From contig NC_072791.1 of assembly GCF_028583425.1 (NCBI RefSeq), forward strand, positions 13,907,868-13,971,867: DNA of 64,000 nt, given 5' to 3'. This DNA is from Eublepharis macularius (taxonomy: Eukaryota; Chordata; Lepidosauria; Squamata; Eublepharidae). Both the position numbers and the translations under genes were made by a program. Below the pieces are notes generated by a model. It was given only the letters and a program-made list of their open reading frames with translations, was not told the DNA's origin and did no database searches. Every line of letters begins with the position of its first letter. Position 1 is the first letter of the stretch. This document shows, one piece after another, positions 12,293 to 24,520 of the stretch.

Positions 12293-12999
12293 AATTCATA
12301 AGTAATAGCAATTCATAGTAGTATAGGCAGCAATGAGCAATTCATGCATATAAATAGCAATAATTCATAATTGTGTACATTGATTAATTCATGATTGAAG
12401 GTAATTCATACGGAATTCATGATGGGTTAAAAGCATTAAAAACCAGGGGCAATTCATATACATGGATTAATTCATAAGCATAAGATTTAAAAGCAAGGAC
12501 AATTCATGGTTCAATTCATGAATGTAGGATTAAAAGCAATTCATACAAGATAAAGTGAAATGTGCAAGCAGGGCATAGACCAATTCATCAAGGGTTGAAC
12601 AATTCATAGATAATTAAAACCATAAATACATAAATACATAGGATTAAAAGCAATGATTCGGGAGGTTAAAACCAATAAAAGCAGTAAGAGTAAAAGCAAG
12701 TGCGTGGAAACAATTCATGAGGGGTGAGCGGCGGAAGGGCTCATAGGGGGTCAGAAAAATAAACTCTGCAATTAAAAGACCAACTCATATAGTCAGATTA
12801 AAACCAAATTCATAAAATAATAGATATGCTAGAATTACCTCGGCGGAGGGAGTCGGGTTAAAAAGGCAATTCCTAAGGTTAAAATCAAATTCATAGGGAT
12901 AAAGTTCATGGGCGCACTTGCAATAGATAGAGGGAGGGACTAGTTCGGGGCTAAATTCATGGGAGTTAAAATTCATAAAAGCAATGGAAAGAAATTCAT
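12293..12999 (-). repeat. Interspersed ATGAATT array in the retroviral 3' region
   Basis: About 20 copies of AATTCAT on the plus strand (ATGAATT in the viral sense) lie in about 700 bp, often next to TTAAAAGC. Spacing is irregular, so it is not a simple tandem repeat. It lies between env and the 3' LTR. Confidence 0.9.
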
Positions 13000-13189
13000 A
13001 AAACCATAGAGTAACAAAGATCACAGACGGCTCAGTCCGCAGTACAGCTGCTGGACTGGGTTGCATATTTACAGGAACAAGCAAACTTAGTCCATGTGCT
13101 CCAAAACACACTTCCACCCCCCCTTGCTGTCTGCGACAATCCGCAGAGCAGGGTCGGCAGGCGGCGAGAAGGGCTTCAGGCACACAGTT

Positions 13190-15790
13190 CTAGTCCTCAT
13201 GGAGGTGGCGCTGCTGGCGGTCGTTTGGAGACGGGCCGTGGGCTGGGAGGCAGAGAGATATGTCCCCCCCTAGTCCACAAGAGGGCCTCGGAGCGGAGTC
13301 CGGCAGCAGAGCGTCCATGGGGCCGGTGCAGGATCCGTACACATAGTAATAAACGTAATCATAGTTTATAACAACATAAGCAATAAAACAAACAAGGGTT
13401 AAAGGAGGGCGCCAAGAACGACCCTTAAGGCAAAAGAAGGTCGGGGTTATAGTGATCCAAGCGGTAAGACAGCTGGAGTTGCTGGAGCTGTCGGCGGCTC
13501 CAACAGCCCAAATAAAGTAGTGAGGCACATAACAAAACTTGAAAGGCCAAAATAACAACGATCGGGTGCAAAGCCAAATTGTAAATTCCAGTGGCAGTGG
13601 GGCTCCAGCCAAAGAGGGTTTCCCACCACGAGTGCTCTCCGGTGGTCTTAATCCGCTGGACCAGATCCAAAATCTCCTTTCCGTAGTGTCCCCGTCCCTC
13701 TGGATGCTCTGGAGGGTGCGGTGGAGCTGCGGGTGGGCCAGGAGCTCGTGGATTAATTCCAGACCGATGCCAAGGGAAATGGGCTTCACATATCGATAGA
13801 TGGAGGGTGCCACCAGGATCTCTTCTTGGGTCCAGACCGGTACCGTGTAGGTGAAGTCGCAGGCGGCCACCGAAGACAGGTTGCAGAAGCAGCGGTTGAC
13901 TCCCGGAATCACGGGCTTCAGCTGGAACGAGTTCAGGATCACAAAGTCGCAGGCCGTTCGCACGCAGGCACATCCTTTCCCAAGGTAGACCACAGCGGAG
14001 CTGTTCTCCTGGACGACCTCGAAAGGGCATTCGTTGAGGGCGTCGACTTGCGGGGCTACACAGGGGTGATGAGGTGCAAAGGCTTGGTCCTGGCAGATGA
14101 AGCCGGTCTGGTCTCGATGCTGGCACCCTTGGAGGCTGACGAGCTGCCATCCGGCCGGGGTGAAGCGGGCCCAATGGTCGGGGTGGCGGGCGTAGAGGAC
14201 CTCGGTGTCGCTGACTTGGAGTCCCAGAGGCACGACTGGATACACGTGGAATGACTCGTGCGCACTGGCCGTTAATAAAAATAATTTAAGCTCCTGGGTG
14301 GTCGGTGAGAATGAGGAATTTACAAGAGACCACCAGGATTCAAGCTCCAGTTCTATGGGTGACAATTTGGGCATAATCAATCTTTTAATTTCCAGGGGCA
14401 AATGCCCGTCCGTGGCTTGCCGAATTAGCCCCATGGCCACAGCCTGATTTAATTGTTGGGCTTGCATACATGCCATGGCTATGGACACGTTGCGTTCAAA
14501 AGACTGTGTTCCTTTGAGCAGCAGAGAAAAATCTCTTTCAATTTGACTCTCCCAGTTAACTAAAATGGAGCTGATCTCGTGTTGCCCATTTGAAATGGAA
14601 TTTAGGGACTGCACCACCGGTTTACCTAAGTCGGAGATGCTAGTCGTGACATGGGCAAACTTATTAGCGAGAGTCTCAATATTGACCGAATCCATGATTG
14701 CTAAGCCTCCGGCTGCAGGAGCAGTCCAGTCGGCAATGCTTCGTCTGGCACGTGAGAGAGAGGGGGAGGGATCGATCCACAGTTGTAGCCATGCATTCCA
14801 ACCCTTGCTACCGGCCTCCAGATAGGGAGCGCACTGCGGCAGCCTCTGGGTTATATTTAGCTCAGCTAAGTCTATGCGGATCTCTTTTAAAGACATTTGC
14901 GGGCGGACTAGAACTCTCTCTCGAATGTCAGTCTTCAAAACATGGGAGCCCACTATGTGCGTGCCGCCTTGGCTTAATTGTTCATTGCTAGCAATCAAAG
15001 GGTCAATTTGGATGGTGTGGGTCTCCTGGGTCCGGATCAGCAGGGAGTAATTGCCTGGTTCATGAGTCAAATTTACAAAGAGCAGCCCAAGCCGGTGAAA
15101 TTTCTCTACTAGGGGCTTGGTTTGGCATTCGGGCGTCTGTTGAACCAGAATCCAATCGGGTGGGCCATGTTTGGCTAGGTCTTCCTCTTTTACAATCCAG
15201 GTCAGGTTCTCCCAGCGCTCTATAGCAAAGGAGAGAACTGCACCTGAAGGGGGCGTGATAGTGACTGATGCAGGTTCAATGGCAGTAGTGCCTAGTAGGA
15301 TGGTCATTCTAAAGGGGTCTCCTGCCTTCCATACTGCGGCCGACACTAAAATAACTTCACAGTATGGTCCGAAAGCCTCAGTGACAAATGGCGAGGTTTC
15401 GAAGTTGGCAGGGGTGGTATATTTGTCTACCACCGGGACTGCGGTGGGGGCTGGCCTGATGCGGGGGAGAAACATACATGGAATCGGAGCGAGTGGTGAA
15501 ACTGTATCGGTAGGCGAGTAACACACTAGTTCTTGGGACAGAGTTTTTACTCCCACACATAAAATGACAAGCTCTGGGGGTCGGATCCACTGCTCTTCGC
15601 AACTGCGGAAGTTAGTGCGATCCGTGGGGGTGGTCATATTGCTCTGCTGCACAACTTTGCAGACCATCATTTCATTTCCTGCCAGGGTATTGATGCATCT
15701 CCAGTGTGGGTAGGGCATTAATTTGGACGGGCGTCCCTCTATTAGGGTGCCTGTCAGCACGAGCAAACACAGAGTAGCCAGGTGCCTCAT
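13190..15790 (-). pseudogene. Retroviral env region (fossil)
   Basis: Surface and transmembrane glycoprotein region of the provirus. It starts with a hydrophobic signal peptide (MRHLATLCLLVLTGTLIEG), has several N-x-S/T sites, and a furin-type site RARR about residue 350 followed by a helical stretch like a fusion/heptad region. The ectodomain after the site is very long and cysteine-rich, unlike the compact gammaretroviral one. About one apparent break. An unrecognised short frame overlaps its end (12785-13183). Confidence 0.85.
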
Positions 15791-15799
15791 CTCCTGGCC

Positions 15800-17350
15800 T
15801 TCTTTTTCCTTTCTGTAGTGAAAATATCCTGGGGAGACCTGCGGATATAAGTACAGGTTCCCTGAGTTTGTTGCAGCGAAAATAAAATAAAGTGGAGCAG
15901 GGAAAAAGAAAAGAGAGGGCGTTTTTCTGCCAGCACTGTCTATAGGTGGGGCTCGAACGAGAAGTCCCAGAGCACTAAGCGAGCCTTCCAGCTTGTTGCT
16001 CTGGGGAACTCCTGTGCGAAGGTTTCTTTCTAAAGCATGTATATTTCAGGGGGAACGTCTTTACGTCGAGCGAGGGTCGGCTGTGCGTTAGGCGGGATTA
16101 TGCAAACTCGCCCCAGGGGTCCCTGGGTGCCTGGACTATGTGGCCTTCAGGTGCCCCTTGCTTGGCGGCGGGCTGTTTTTATTTTGCGGGCTGAGAGCTG
16201 TCGGTCCGGCTCGGCCTGGCCTTGCCGTTTTAAAAAGAAAAGAAAACTAAAGAGCGGTTTCCATTAACTATAAGGGTTGCTGCAGACGGGGGCCCTCGCT
16301 TTAATTTCCTAAAAATGGGCTTTCGTCATATGTTTGCAGGACTAGCAATTTTTGGAGGGACTCCCTCGGGAGGCCCCATCTTCTGGTTTCAAAAAAAAAA
16401 GGTACACCGGGCAAAAAGAAAAATACACTGAGCAAGAAAAATATAAGGAGCAAGAAGCATACGGGTGTGGGGTACTTTCAGGTTGCCCTCACTTGGAAGG
16501 CCTGGCAGGGCTTCATTATGACTTCAATATGTCTCCCCCCCTTCTTTTCCCTTGTACGGTACGGGCAAGGGAAAAGATTACGTGGGGCGGGCGGCTGCTG
16601 GCGGAAAGGGCCGAAGTGGAGCCGAGGGCGCTCGGCGGCGTTTATCGAAAAGCGGCGGAGGCGGCCGAGATCTGCCGGCGCCACTGGGTCTGGGTTATTC
16701 AGGGGTCATCTTGGCGTGGGGGATCCTGGCTATGTAAATGAGGCACGCTGCCCCTTGTGCGTGGCGAACGCACCCCAATAACACATTCCAGGGGTCACAT
16801 ATTTACAAAATACTGGCGGGTCTTTTACCTTTGCACTAAAGCGTACTAGATGGTGGCGCCGTATAGCAACTCACCATGACGAATATGAACATTAGTAAAA
16901 GAGAGGTGTTGGGCTATCTGGGGGACCTTTTCCAGGGGAGGCACGGCCCTCAAAGCCAAAGCCGACCATCATGCGAAAGCGTGGGTCTGGCAGGTGAGAC
17001 CCCGAATCTACGTAGATGCGGGATCTTCACCAGCACGGCGGGTGAAATGTTTTCAAATACAGAGATCACCTTTATTGGTGTGTCTCCAATATTGGAAATG
17101 CATTCACTCTTGGGCTAAAGCCTCTCCAACCACCTTCACACACAGCAAATCTCTTTTGCCTGTGCAATTTTTTCCGAACATGCGGCTTACAATCCAATTA
17201 AGAATCACTTTCGGTGGTGGTCCTATTTGGCTTTGGTTGCCGTGTCTTCCCCAAGGGTCCCAACTGTGGGGCCCGCCTAATGAGGTCAAAGAATAGAACT
17301 GGAAAAACTTTTAACATTTACACCGATATCTACATATTCTATTGTTTCTT
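15800..17350 (-). other. Retroviral pol-env interval without a recognised gene
   Basis: 1.5 kb between pol and env; GC-rich in the middle (16560-16690). Only short frames are present and none is recognised. Simple retroviruses overlap pol and env here, so the gap is unusual. Confidence 0.6.
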
Positions 17351-20300
17351 TTATTCTAAAGCTACAAAAGTCTGGTCTAAGGGGACACACGGTATCTCTG
17401 GCCCAGGGTGGAGTGATATCTGGCGAATCACTGGGCAGAGGGGGGCTGGGCTGGTGGTGGTTCCCCCAGGGTCATACACAGGGGGGGCGGTTTGCAGCGG
17501 CTTCCCTTTCCATTCTTTTAATTGAGAGGCATGAAAGTATTTTAGCCACGTTCCTCCTGTCTTTCTCTGGATGGCTACCTGATAGACAGCTGGGGAGACT
17601 CTTTTTGTGATAGGGACTGGGCCTTGCCACTTGGCTGCTAGTGAATGTGCCTTTTGCGAAAACGTCCTGTACAGAACGAGCTGTCCTTCCTCCCACTGCC
17701 TGGGGTTCCTGACCCATCCCAATTTGCGGTCCATATCCTTCTGAGCTGTGCCCAACTTCTGGGCCACTTGCATGTGGACGGCGTGTATGGATGAGAGCAG
17801 GTCCTGGACCCAAGCATCATTAATCACTACAGGCTGCATATCGGAAGGGAGCTGCGTATCTAGCCAGAAGGCCTCCGGGAGCTGCATTCTTCGCCCTGTC
17901 ATTACCATATGGGGTGTGAGCCCATGAACTGCGGTAGTGCCTCTAATGGCCATTAGGATTATGGGGAGTTTTTCATCCCAGTCTCTCCCGGAGGAGCGAA
18001 CCATCTTGCGGAGAGCCTCCTTGAGGGTCCGGTTGGTTCTTTCTATGGCGCCTGAAGCTTGAGGGTGGCCGGCTATGTGGAACCGTTGCTGGATGCCTAA
18101 TGCTTTACAAAGCTCCTGTGTAACTTCCCCGATAAAGTGTGAGCCTAAATCGGAGTCCATGACTCGCACAATGCCCCATCTTGAAAAGACATTGTTGAAC
18201 AGTAGTTTGGCGGTGGTGGCTGCATTGTTGCGCTTGCACGGAAACGCTTCGACCCATTTGCTAAAGGGGTCTATGACAGTGAGGCAGTAGCGATTGCCGC
18301 GAGCAGTGGGGGGAAGGGGGCCGATAAAGTCAATCTGTATGCGAGCCCAGGGTCCATCAATTCTCTGATGCTGGAGGGGAGCTCTAGGTCCGGTGGGGTC
18401 TGCATTAACCATAGCGCAGGACAGACAGTTGTCTACCCATTGCGCTACTTCGGTGCGCATGCCAGGCCACCAACCAACCTCTTTTACCCTTTCCAGAGTC
18501 AGATCCTTGCCTCGGTGTCCCTGCTCGTGGACAAACTGAATTAAGTCAGCCCTAACTTCCAATGGCACTACCCAATGGCGTTCGCCGGCTGCATCTACTG
18601 CCCAAACTATGTCTTCCTCTTCTCTGATCATGAGTCTCCCTGTCTGATCCCTTCCTGCGGCTAGGAGGTCAGTTATTTCTGGGTCAGATTGCTGCAGTTG
18701 TGCTAGGTCTAGTGTTCCTGCGGTTCCCTGAGCTTGGCTGCGGGCTCGTGCCCGAGTGGTGACAGGGCGGAGGGGACAATCGGTGGCTAGTTCCGGTGGG
18801 GGAGCACTCTCAGTGGCGGCTGCCTTGGCTGCAAGGTCTGCCTGGTCATTCCAATAAGCGGTCTCTGAGTTCGTCTTCTGGTGTCCCTTGACATGGGTCA
18901 CCTGCGTTGGGCCGGAGCGAGACTGGAGGAGTGCTGCTACTTGCTGCCATAGCTGTGGGCTACGGGTTTCCCATCGCTGGCCCTCCACCCCTGATTCTGC
19001 CACACCGGGAGCCAGACCGTGGCGGCTTTGGCCGTCCAATCCGAGTCTGTATAAATGGCAAGTGGGCTTCCTGGGGGCTCAAACTCAAGCACCGCCAGAA
19101 GCGCTTGCACCTCAGCCGCTTGGCTGGAATGGGGGCGGGCTGGACCTTTGAGGGTATGGGCGTCGCTCACTCGCACGGCGCCGTAGCCGGTCCGAGGGAA
19201 GCCTCCAACGTGAAAGGAGGAGCCGTCACAGAACCAGCATGTGAAGCCGTTCTGTCGGGCTTCCTCTAGCGGGACTCCCCAAGTGACTGGCCAGACAACC
19301 TGTGGTGGCGGGTCCAGGGGGCACTCGTGCTCGGTCCCAGTTACCAATAGGCCATAGGGGGCTGGAGGCTCAGTGGTTTCCTTTTTGAATTCTACTCCGC
19401 GGTTGACCAGGGCCAGGGTCCACTGGGCTATGCGAGCGTTTGAAACTTGTCCGTCTTGTATCTTTCCCGACAGGATATATTTGAGGGGCGTGTGAGTGGT
19501 TTGCACTATTGTACGTGAACCTCCTATGATAAATTCCCAATGGGTCAGACTCCAAACCAGAGCAAGGCATGTCTTCTCGCATGGGCTAAACTTAGTTTCT
19601 ACTGCGGTTAGGTTGCGAGAGGCATAGGCTACTACTCTAGCGGTCCCTGCTTGCTGCTGGGTGAGCGTGGCTCCTATGCTCTTGTCTGATATTGCTAGCT
19701 GGATAAAGAAGGGCTGGGTAACATCTGGATGGGCTAGGGCCGGGGCTGCGGCCAGACTGCGCTTTAGCTCGGCTAAGGCTGTCTGTTGCTCCGGTCCCCA
19801 CTCCCAGGGAGTGTTCTTCTTGAGGAGAGCATAAAGGGGGCGAGCTTTGTCTGCAAAGGACTCGATGAAGTCTCGGGAAAAGTTGAAAGTTCCTAGAAGG
19901 GCTCTGAGGGAGGGGACATCGGTGGGTGCAGGCAGCTTGGAAATGACCTCCATTCGCTGGGCGTCCGGGGTGCGACCCTCGGGTCCCAGGGTCAGACCCA
20001 GGTACTTGACGCTGGTCTGAACCAATTGGGCCTTTTCCCTGCTTGCCTTGAACCCAGTCTCGTGGAGGAGTTCCAGGACTTCCCTGGTGATTTGGCGGGC
20101 TAATTCTTCCGTGGGGGCGTGGACTAAAATGTCATCCACGTAGCTCAGTACGTGGGGCCTCGAGGAGGGTTGGAGGCGTTCCCACATCTGAACTACATGG
20201 GCATGACAAATACTGGGGCTGGAGTGGAATCCCTGGGGGGTCCGCTTGAATGCGTATTGCTGGCCGCGGAAAGTGAACGCGAACTTGTACCAGCAAGACT

Positions 20301-20968
20301 CATGCAACCGGATGGAGTGGAAAGCATTGGCCAGGTCTATGACCGAGTAGAACCGGGACCCAGCGGCAATGGCCGTTAGGATCTCATTATACTTGGCCAC
20401 AACCGGGGCAACTGGAGGGGTGGTGGCATTCAGGGCACGGAAGTCGACCGTCATTCTCCAGGTCACTCCATCTGCTTTCAGAACTGGCCACAATGGGGCG
20501 TTGCAGATGGACTGCATCGGGAGTATGACGTCCCACTCAAGGAGTCCTTCTATGGGCTGCGCATCGATGGACTGCATTAACAAAGTCGGGGCCTCCCGGG
20601 ATGCGCCACAGGAGCCCGTTCGCTAGGTCAATGGTCAGTCCCTCGGCACGGAAAAATGGCATGCCCAAAAGTCCATCGTCTTCTCCCCGGTTTGCGCATG
20701 CCGAAATCCGGGTGGTCAGGTTCCCAACGGAAAGGGGGATGTCCTGCCAGACCGGGGATTCCTGCATGCCGCCTCCAAAACCGGCGAGCTGCATTGTAGT
20801 GGGGGTCTGGGTGCCCTTTGTGACTAAGGTGGGCCGGAGTATATTAAGTGAAGCTCCGGTATCTATGAGGAGGGTGGCAGGCTTCTTCTTTTCCCCGGGA
20901 GTCCCGATCCCTGCCTTCACTGTCGGTCTCCCCCATGTATCCGGCTTTAGTTTGGCAACTATGCCCAC
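17351..20968 (-). pseudogene. Retroviral pol region: protease, RT, RNase H, integrase (fossil)
   Basis: In order on the minus strand: aspartic protease (LLIDTGASLNIL), reverse transcriptase with YVDDILVHAP and the TPQGFHSSP block, RNase H (ending near WFCDGSS...), then integrase with an HHCC-type finger (H-x-GHRG ... CLSC) and the catalytic D-D-E pattern (QIDFIGPLP, VMDSDLGSHF, GAIERTNRTLKE). The protease lies in the gag frame after a single terminator, the read-through layout known from gamma- and epsilon-type retroviruses. About one or two apparent breaks. The LxxLLGTFNFSRDFI block resembles class III / spuma-like RTs. Confidence 0.92.
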
Positions 20969-20995
20969 GGAGGGAGACTGGGACTCGGGGCAACC

Positions 20996-23080
20996 CTATT
21001 CTGATCCTGCACCCTGATCGGTGGAAGCGGCGCTTCCTCTAAAGGGGTTGTTGGGGCTCGGGCGTTCCCGAACCGCAGCTATTGGGGGACTCGAGAAGGG
21101 AGGGTCCGGCGGCAAAGGGGGCGCCGACGGAGGCACTGGGGGCTGCTGCTGGTCTTCCCATTCCATGATCGCCTTCATTAGAACGGACGTGGGCTTTCCG
21201 TCGAAGAGCTCCATGTTCGCTCCAATGTTTTTGAGGCGCATCCATAGTTCCCAACGGAGGGAGTCCCTGGACTGGGGCGTGCTGCCGCGGTCCCGGTAGC
21301 CCTCGTGGTCGCCCTGCGATGCTCCCCAAGCATTAGACTGGTCTGGAGGCGGGTAGACCTGATGGTGGTACGGGTGCGATGCTCGCGAGTGAGAAGGGGC
21401 TATGGGTGCATCCTGTAGTCGGGGCTCGTGGGGTCCCTGCTGGGAGGAGGAACTGTAACTCGGGGTAGGCGCAAAGGAAACTCCCGGACGGTAGTCCCTC
21501 GGTCCTCTTCCCCGGTTAAAGCTACTGCTCCTTCCCCTCAGGATTCCTCCCCTTGCCTCCGGATACGGGCTGCGTCCCTGTGGTCGGTACTGAGAGTGGG
21601 GGCCATGATTGGCATAGGTAACCGCGCTAATCGGCTCGCTTTCCTTCCTACGAGAGGCTGGGGACTTCACATGGCGGATGGCGCCGGTCTCTCGCAACAG
21701 GCCAGCAATGCTCCTGATGCGGGATTCCAGCTCTCCCCATGTAATGCTCCCGGGCTCTACTCCTGCTAGGGCTAGGCGAGTGGTGCTGTTGAGTCCATCT
21801 ATGACTGCTCTCCTGAACTCTAAGTCGTCGAAGTCCGGCATGTCACTTAAATCTAAATCTACCTCGTCTGCTAGTTCGGCTAGGAGCTGTTTCCTGGCTA
21901 AATATGCCTCTGGATCCTCTCCGGGTTTTTGAGATTCTGCAATATATAGGGCCTTTAAACTCTTGGTGGGCCACAGGAAGGCGCACAACTCTTTCATGGC
22001 ACCATACTGACTGCGAGTGGCTAGTCTCCGGTTGGAAATATATGCGTTAAGAGAGGTGACTATTTCGGGGCTGGCACAATGGCGAGCCAGCTGAGCTACA
22101 TCGGAGCCACTGGCAGAGGGCTGGGACATGGTCACGTGTGCAAACCATTGTATAGCTGAATCTCGGTTCAGGGGTCCCATGCGGTCCGCTATGGCTTGGA
22201 GCTCATCGGGCCTCCAATTGCGGGTTTCCTTAACTATTCGGTCTGTCTTCCTGCCATCATCGTCTGTGGTGACAATTTCTTTGGTAGCTATCGGATGGAG
22301 GGGCTGTGGAGCTTCCTCGGGCTGGGGTGAAGGAGGTGACCAACTGTCGGTACTACCTTCGGGGAGGGCCAAGAGGGCTGCGGGATGCACGGCGGAAATT
22401 ACGGCCTGCTGCATTCCCAGGTGCTGCTTTAGGGCCTCTAGCTCCCTCTTACAAGCGGAGTGGTCTGCAGAAGCTACCTTGGAGTGATTGTGCTCTGCCA
22501 TGAACTGGGCGGCATGGGTTAGCTTAGCAATTCTTTCCTGTCCCTCGATTACTGCATGCTCCGCCATGTCGGCACGAGCGGTGGCTGCCTCAGCCTTGTG
22601 CTGGGCGTCCTGGAGGGCGGTAGTTAGTCCTTGCTTCTCTAATATGAAATTGACGCGTTCGGCGCGCCACTCAACTGCTTTCTCCTCATGGTCTCTTTCC
22701 TGTTCGACTAGTTTGGCCCTGAGACTCTGGATTTCTAGGTGCAGGGCGTCCTGTTCTCGCTTTGCTTTTTCCTCTAGCTCCTTCCTCTCTTTGTCTTGGG
22801 CTAATCTGAGCCTCTCTATCTCCTGCTCACTATCTTCCTGCGCTATATGTAATTTATTTATCAGGGACACGCTGTCCTGTAAGGCAGTAAAAAGTGCCCA
22901 AGCTCCGTATCTGTCCTTCTTGCTCGACTTGGGTTTCTCTTTCTCACAAAAATCTTGGAAGGCGCTTCTAACTATCTGGAGTGGGTCGGGTCCCTTGAAG
23001 GAACCTGCTTCCCAAGGGCAATCTCCCTTCTTCACTAGCCACTTCTCCAGGCGGGGCACGGTGGGGTTTGCCCGGTACAT
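20996..23080 (-). pseudogene. Retroviral gag region (fossil, long open frame)
   Basis: Structural polyprotein of about 694 residues. The N-terminal part has a long charged coiled coil (about residues 75-200); a capsid-like helical region follows (about 285-465); the C-terminal part is Gly/Arg- and Ser-rich with no CCHC zinc knuckle, and holds a PSAP late-domain-type motif in a proline-rich stretch near the end. A coiled-coil N-terminus and Gly/Arg tail in place of knuckles recall spumaviruses. It looks whole as a frame. Confidence 0.85.
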
Positions 23081-23389
23081 TTTTACTTTTTAGTTTAAGG
23101 CTGATCTCGGGGGAGGTTAAAGAGTAGATCAGCGACACCAGGGGTGGGGCGATTAAAGCTGCTCAAGGGTTTTAACAACTTCTTCCTCTCTATGTCCCTT
23201 TTGGGAGGTTTATCCTTCCCTCAGGTCCTCAAGGGTTTTTACCAGGGGGTTTTAAGGTTCTACTTTTAGGGTTTACAGGGTATTTTTAAGGGTTCTACAC
23301 TCGGCTCTTCTCCACCGGGGGAGAAGGAAAATTCCTATTCCCGTTTCAAGCTTGCCTACAAGCCACGGGACCAGGAAAAGTTTACTGGC

Positions 23390-23960
23390 TCAGAGGGTGC
23401 TCTCAAGCTCTCTAAGCCCAAGAACCAAAAACGCTCAGTGCTTCCAAGCCTTTGCTCAGAAGCCAAAGCTCAGGGGTCTCCCAAGCCTCTACTCGGAAAA
23501 CCAAAAAGTGTCCCCAAGCCTCTGCTCAGGAACTGCTACTAAGGGGGTCTCCCAAGCCTCTGCTCAGGCAACCCGAAATGCTCCCAAGCCTCTGCTCAGA
23601 AGCTACAAATGCTCTCAAGCTCTCTGCCCAAGAACTATACTCAAAGTGTCCCCAGGCCTCGTGCTCAGAGACAAACGGTTAAACTGTCTCCAAGCCTCGA
23701 CCAAAAGACTGAAGCGCTCAAGGACTGCCTCTGCAAGTCCCCAAGCAAAATTGCTCAGGAGTAAAGCTTACTGTACTCCCAAGCGGAAAAGCGCTCAAGA
23801 GTTCTAACAACTCCCAAGCAAGAGTGTGCCCAAGAGTCCCACTGACTCCCAAGCGAGGTGCGCCCACGAGTCTAACTTAAAACTCGCAAGCGGAAAGGCG
23901 CCCAAGAGTCTACCTTAAAACTCTTAAGCACGGTGCGGCCGGCTGCCGCGGGGCTTCAGG
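23390..23960. repeat. Degenerate tandem array in the retroviral leader
   Basis: About 13 diverged units of roughly 36-40 bp built on CCCAAGCCTCTGCTCAG, decaying toward CTCCCAAGCGGAAAGCGC at the right. It lies between the primer site and gag, where packaging signals normally are. Confidence 0.85.
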
Positions 23961-24495
23961 AACCTGGCTTCAGATTCCCAAAGCTAACTGACTGAACAAC
24001 CAAACGGACTAACGATCCCTTCACGTTTCCTCCGGAGCGGGGATTGAAGCCTAAGTGCTGGCAGGAACGGGGTTTGGACGGACTTAGGAGAGACGGGGGA
24101 GGGCGGAAAAGAATTTTATATGTGCTGCTTCAGGATATATATATATCTATAGAGCCTACTTCTGGGATCCCACCCACATAGACGCGTTTAGGCGGCCCGG
24201 AAAGTGGCCAGGAACTTCACCAGTTCAGAGGTCCTCACCCACAGTACACCGGTTATAACGGCTGAAGGGCCTCGCGGTGCACCACAAAAGGCAAGTAGTC
24301 CAAAGCTGGCTGAAGGAGGAAATGGGGGAAAAGCCAACCCACAAGATAGAAATGCTCGCTAGAGCCACACACACTCACACTTTTAATTCCCTGAGCTAAA
24401 TTGCGCTCTTTACACTGAGGTCTGGAAAATTTTCCTCTAAGTCAGTTCGCCGAAGACACGCGTGTCGACTCACGTGCATTCACACGAACCGGGTT

Positions 24496-24514
24496 ATGCC
24501 CGCATCCTCCACCA
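24496..24514 (-). promoter_or_regulatory. Primer-binding site, apparently tRNA-Ala
   Basis: On the minus strand TGGTGGAGGATGCGGGCAT follows the 5' LTR after a 6-bp gap. It is complementary to the 3' end of a vertebrate tRNA-Ala(AGC) type (ATGCCCGCATCCTCCA plus CCA). The tRNA match is from memory, not from a search. Confidence 0.7.
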
Positions 24515-24520
24515 GTAAAC

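Noticed and set aside
21021-23093. Plus-strand frames opposite gag and env
   Set aside because: Shadows of the long minus-strand retroviral frames.
23390-23960. CRISPR-like array
   Set aside because: Units are diverged tandem repeats without constant repeat and unique spacer structure, in a vertebrate retroviral leader.
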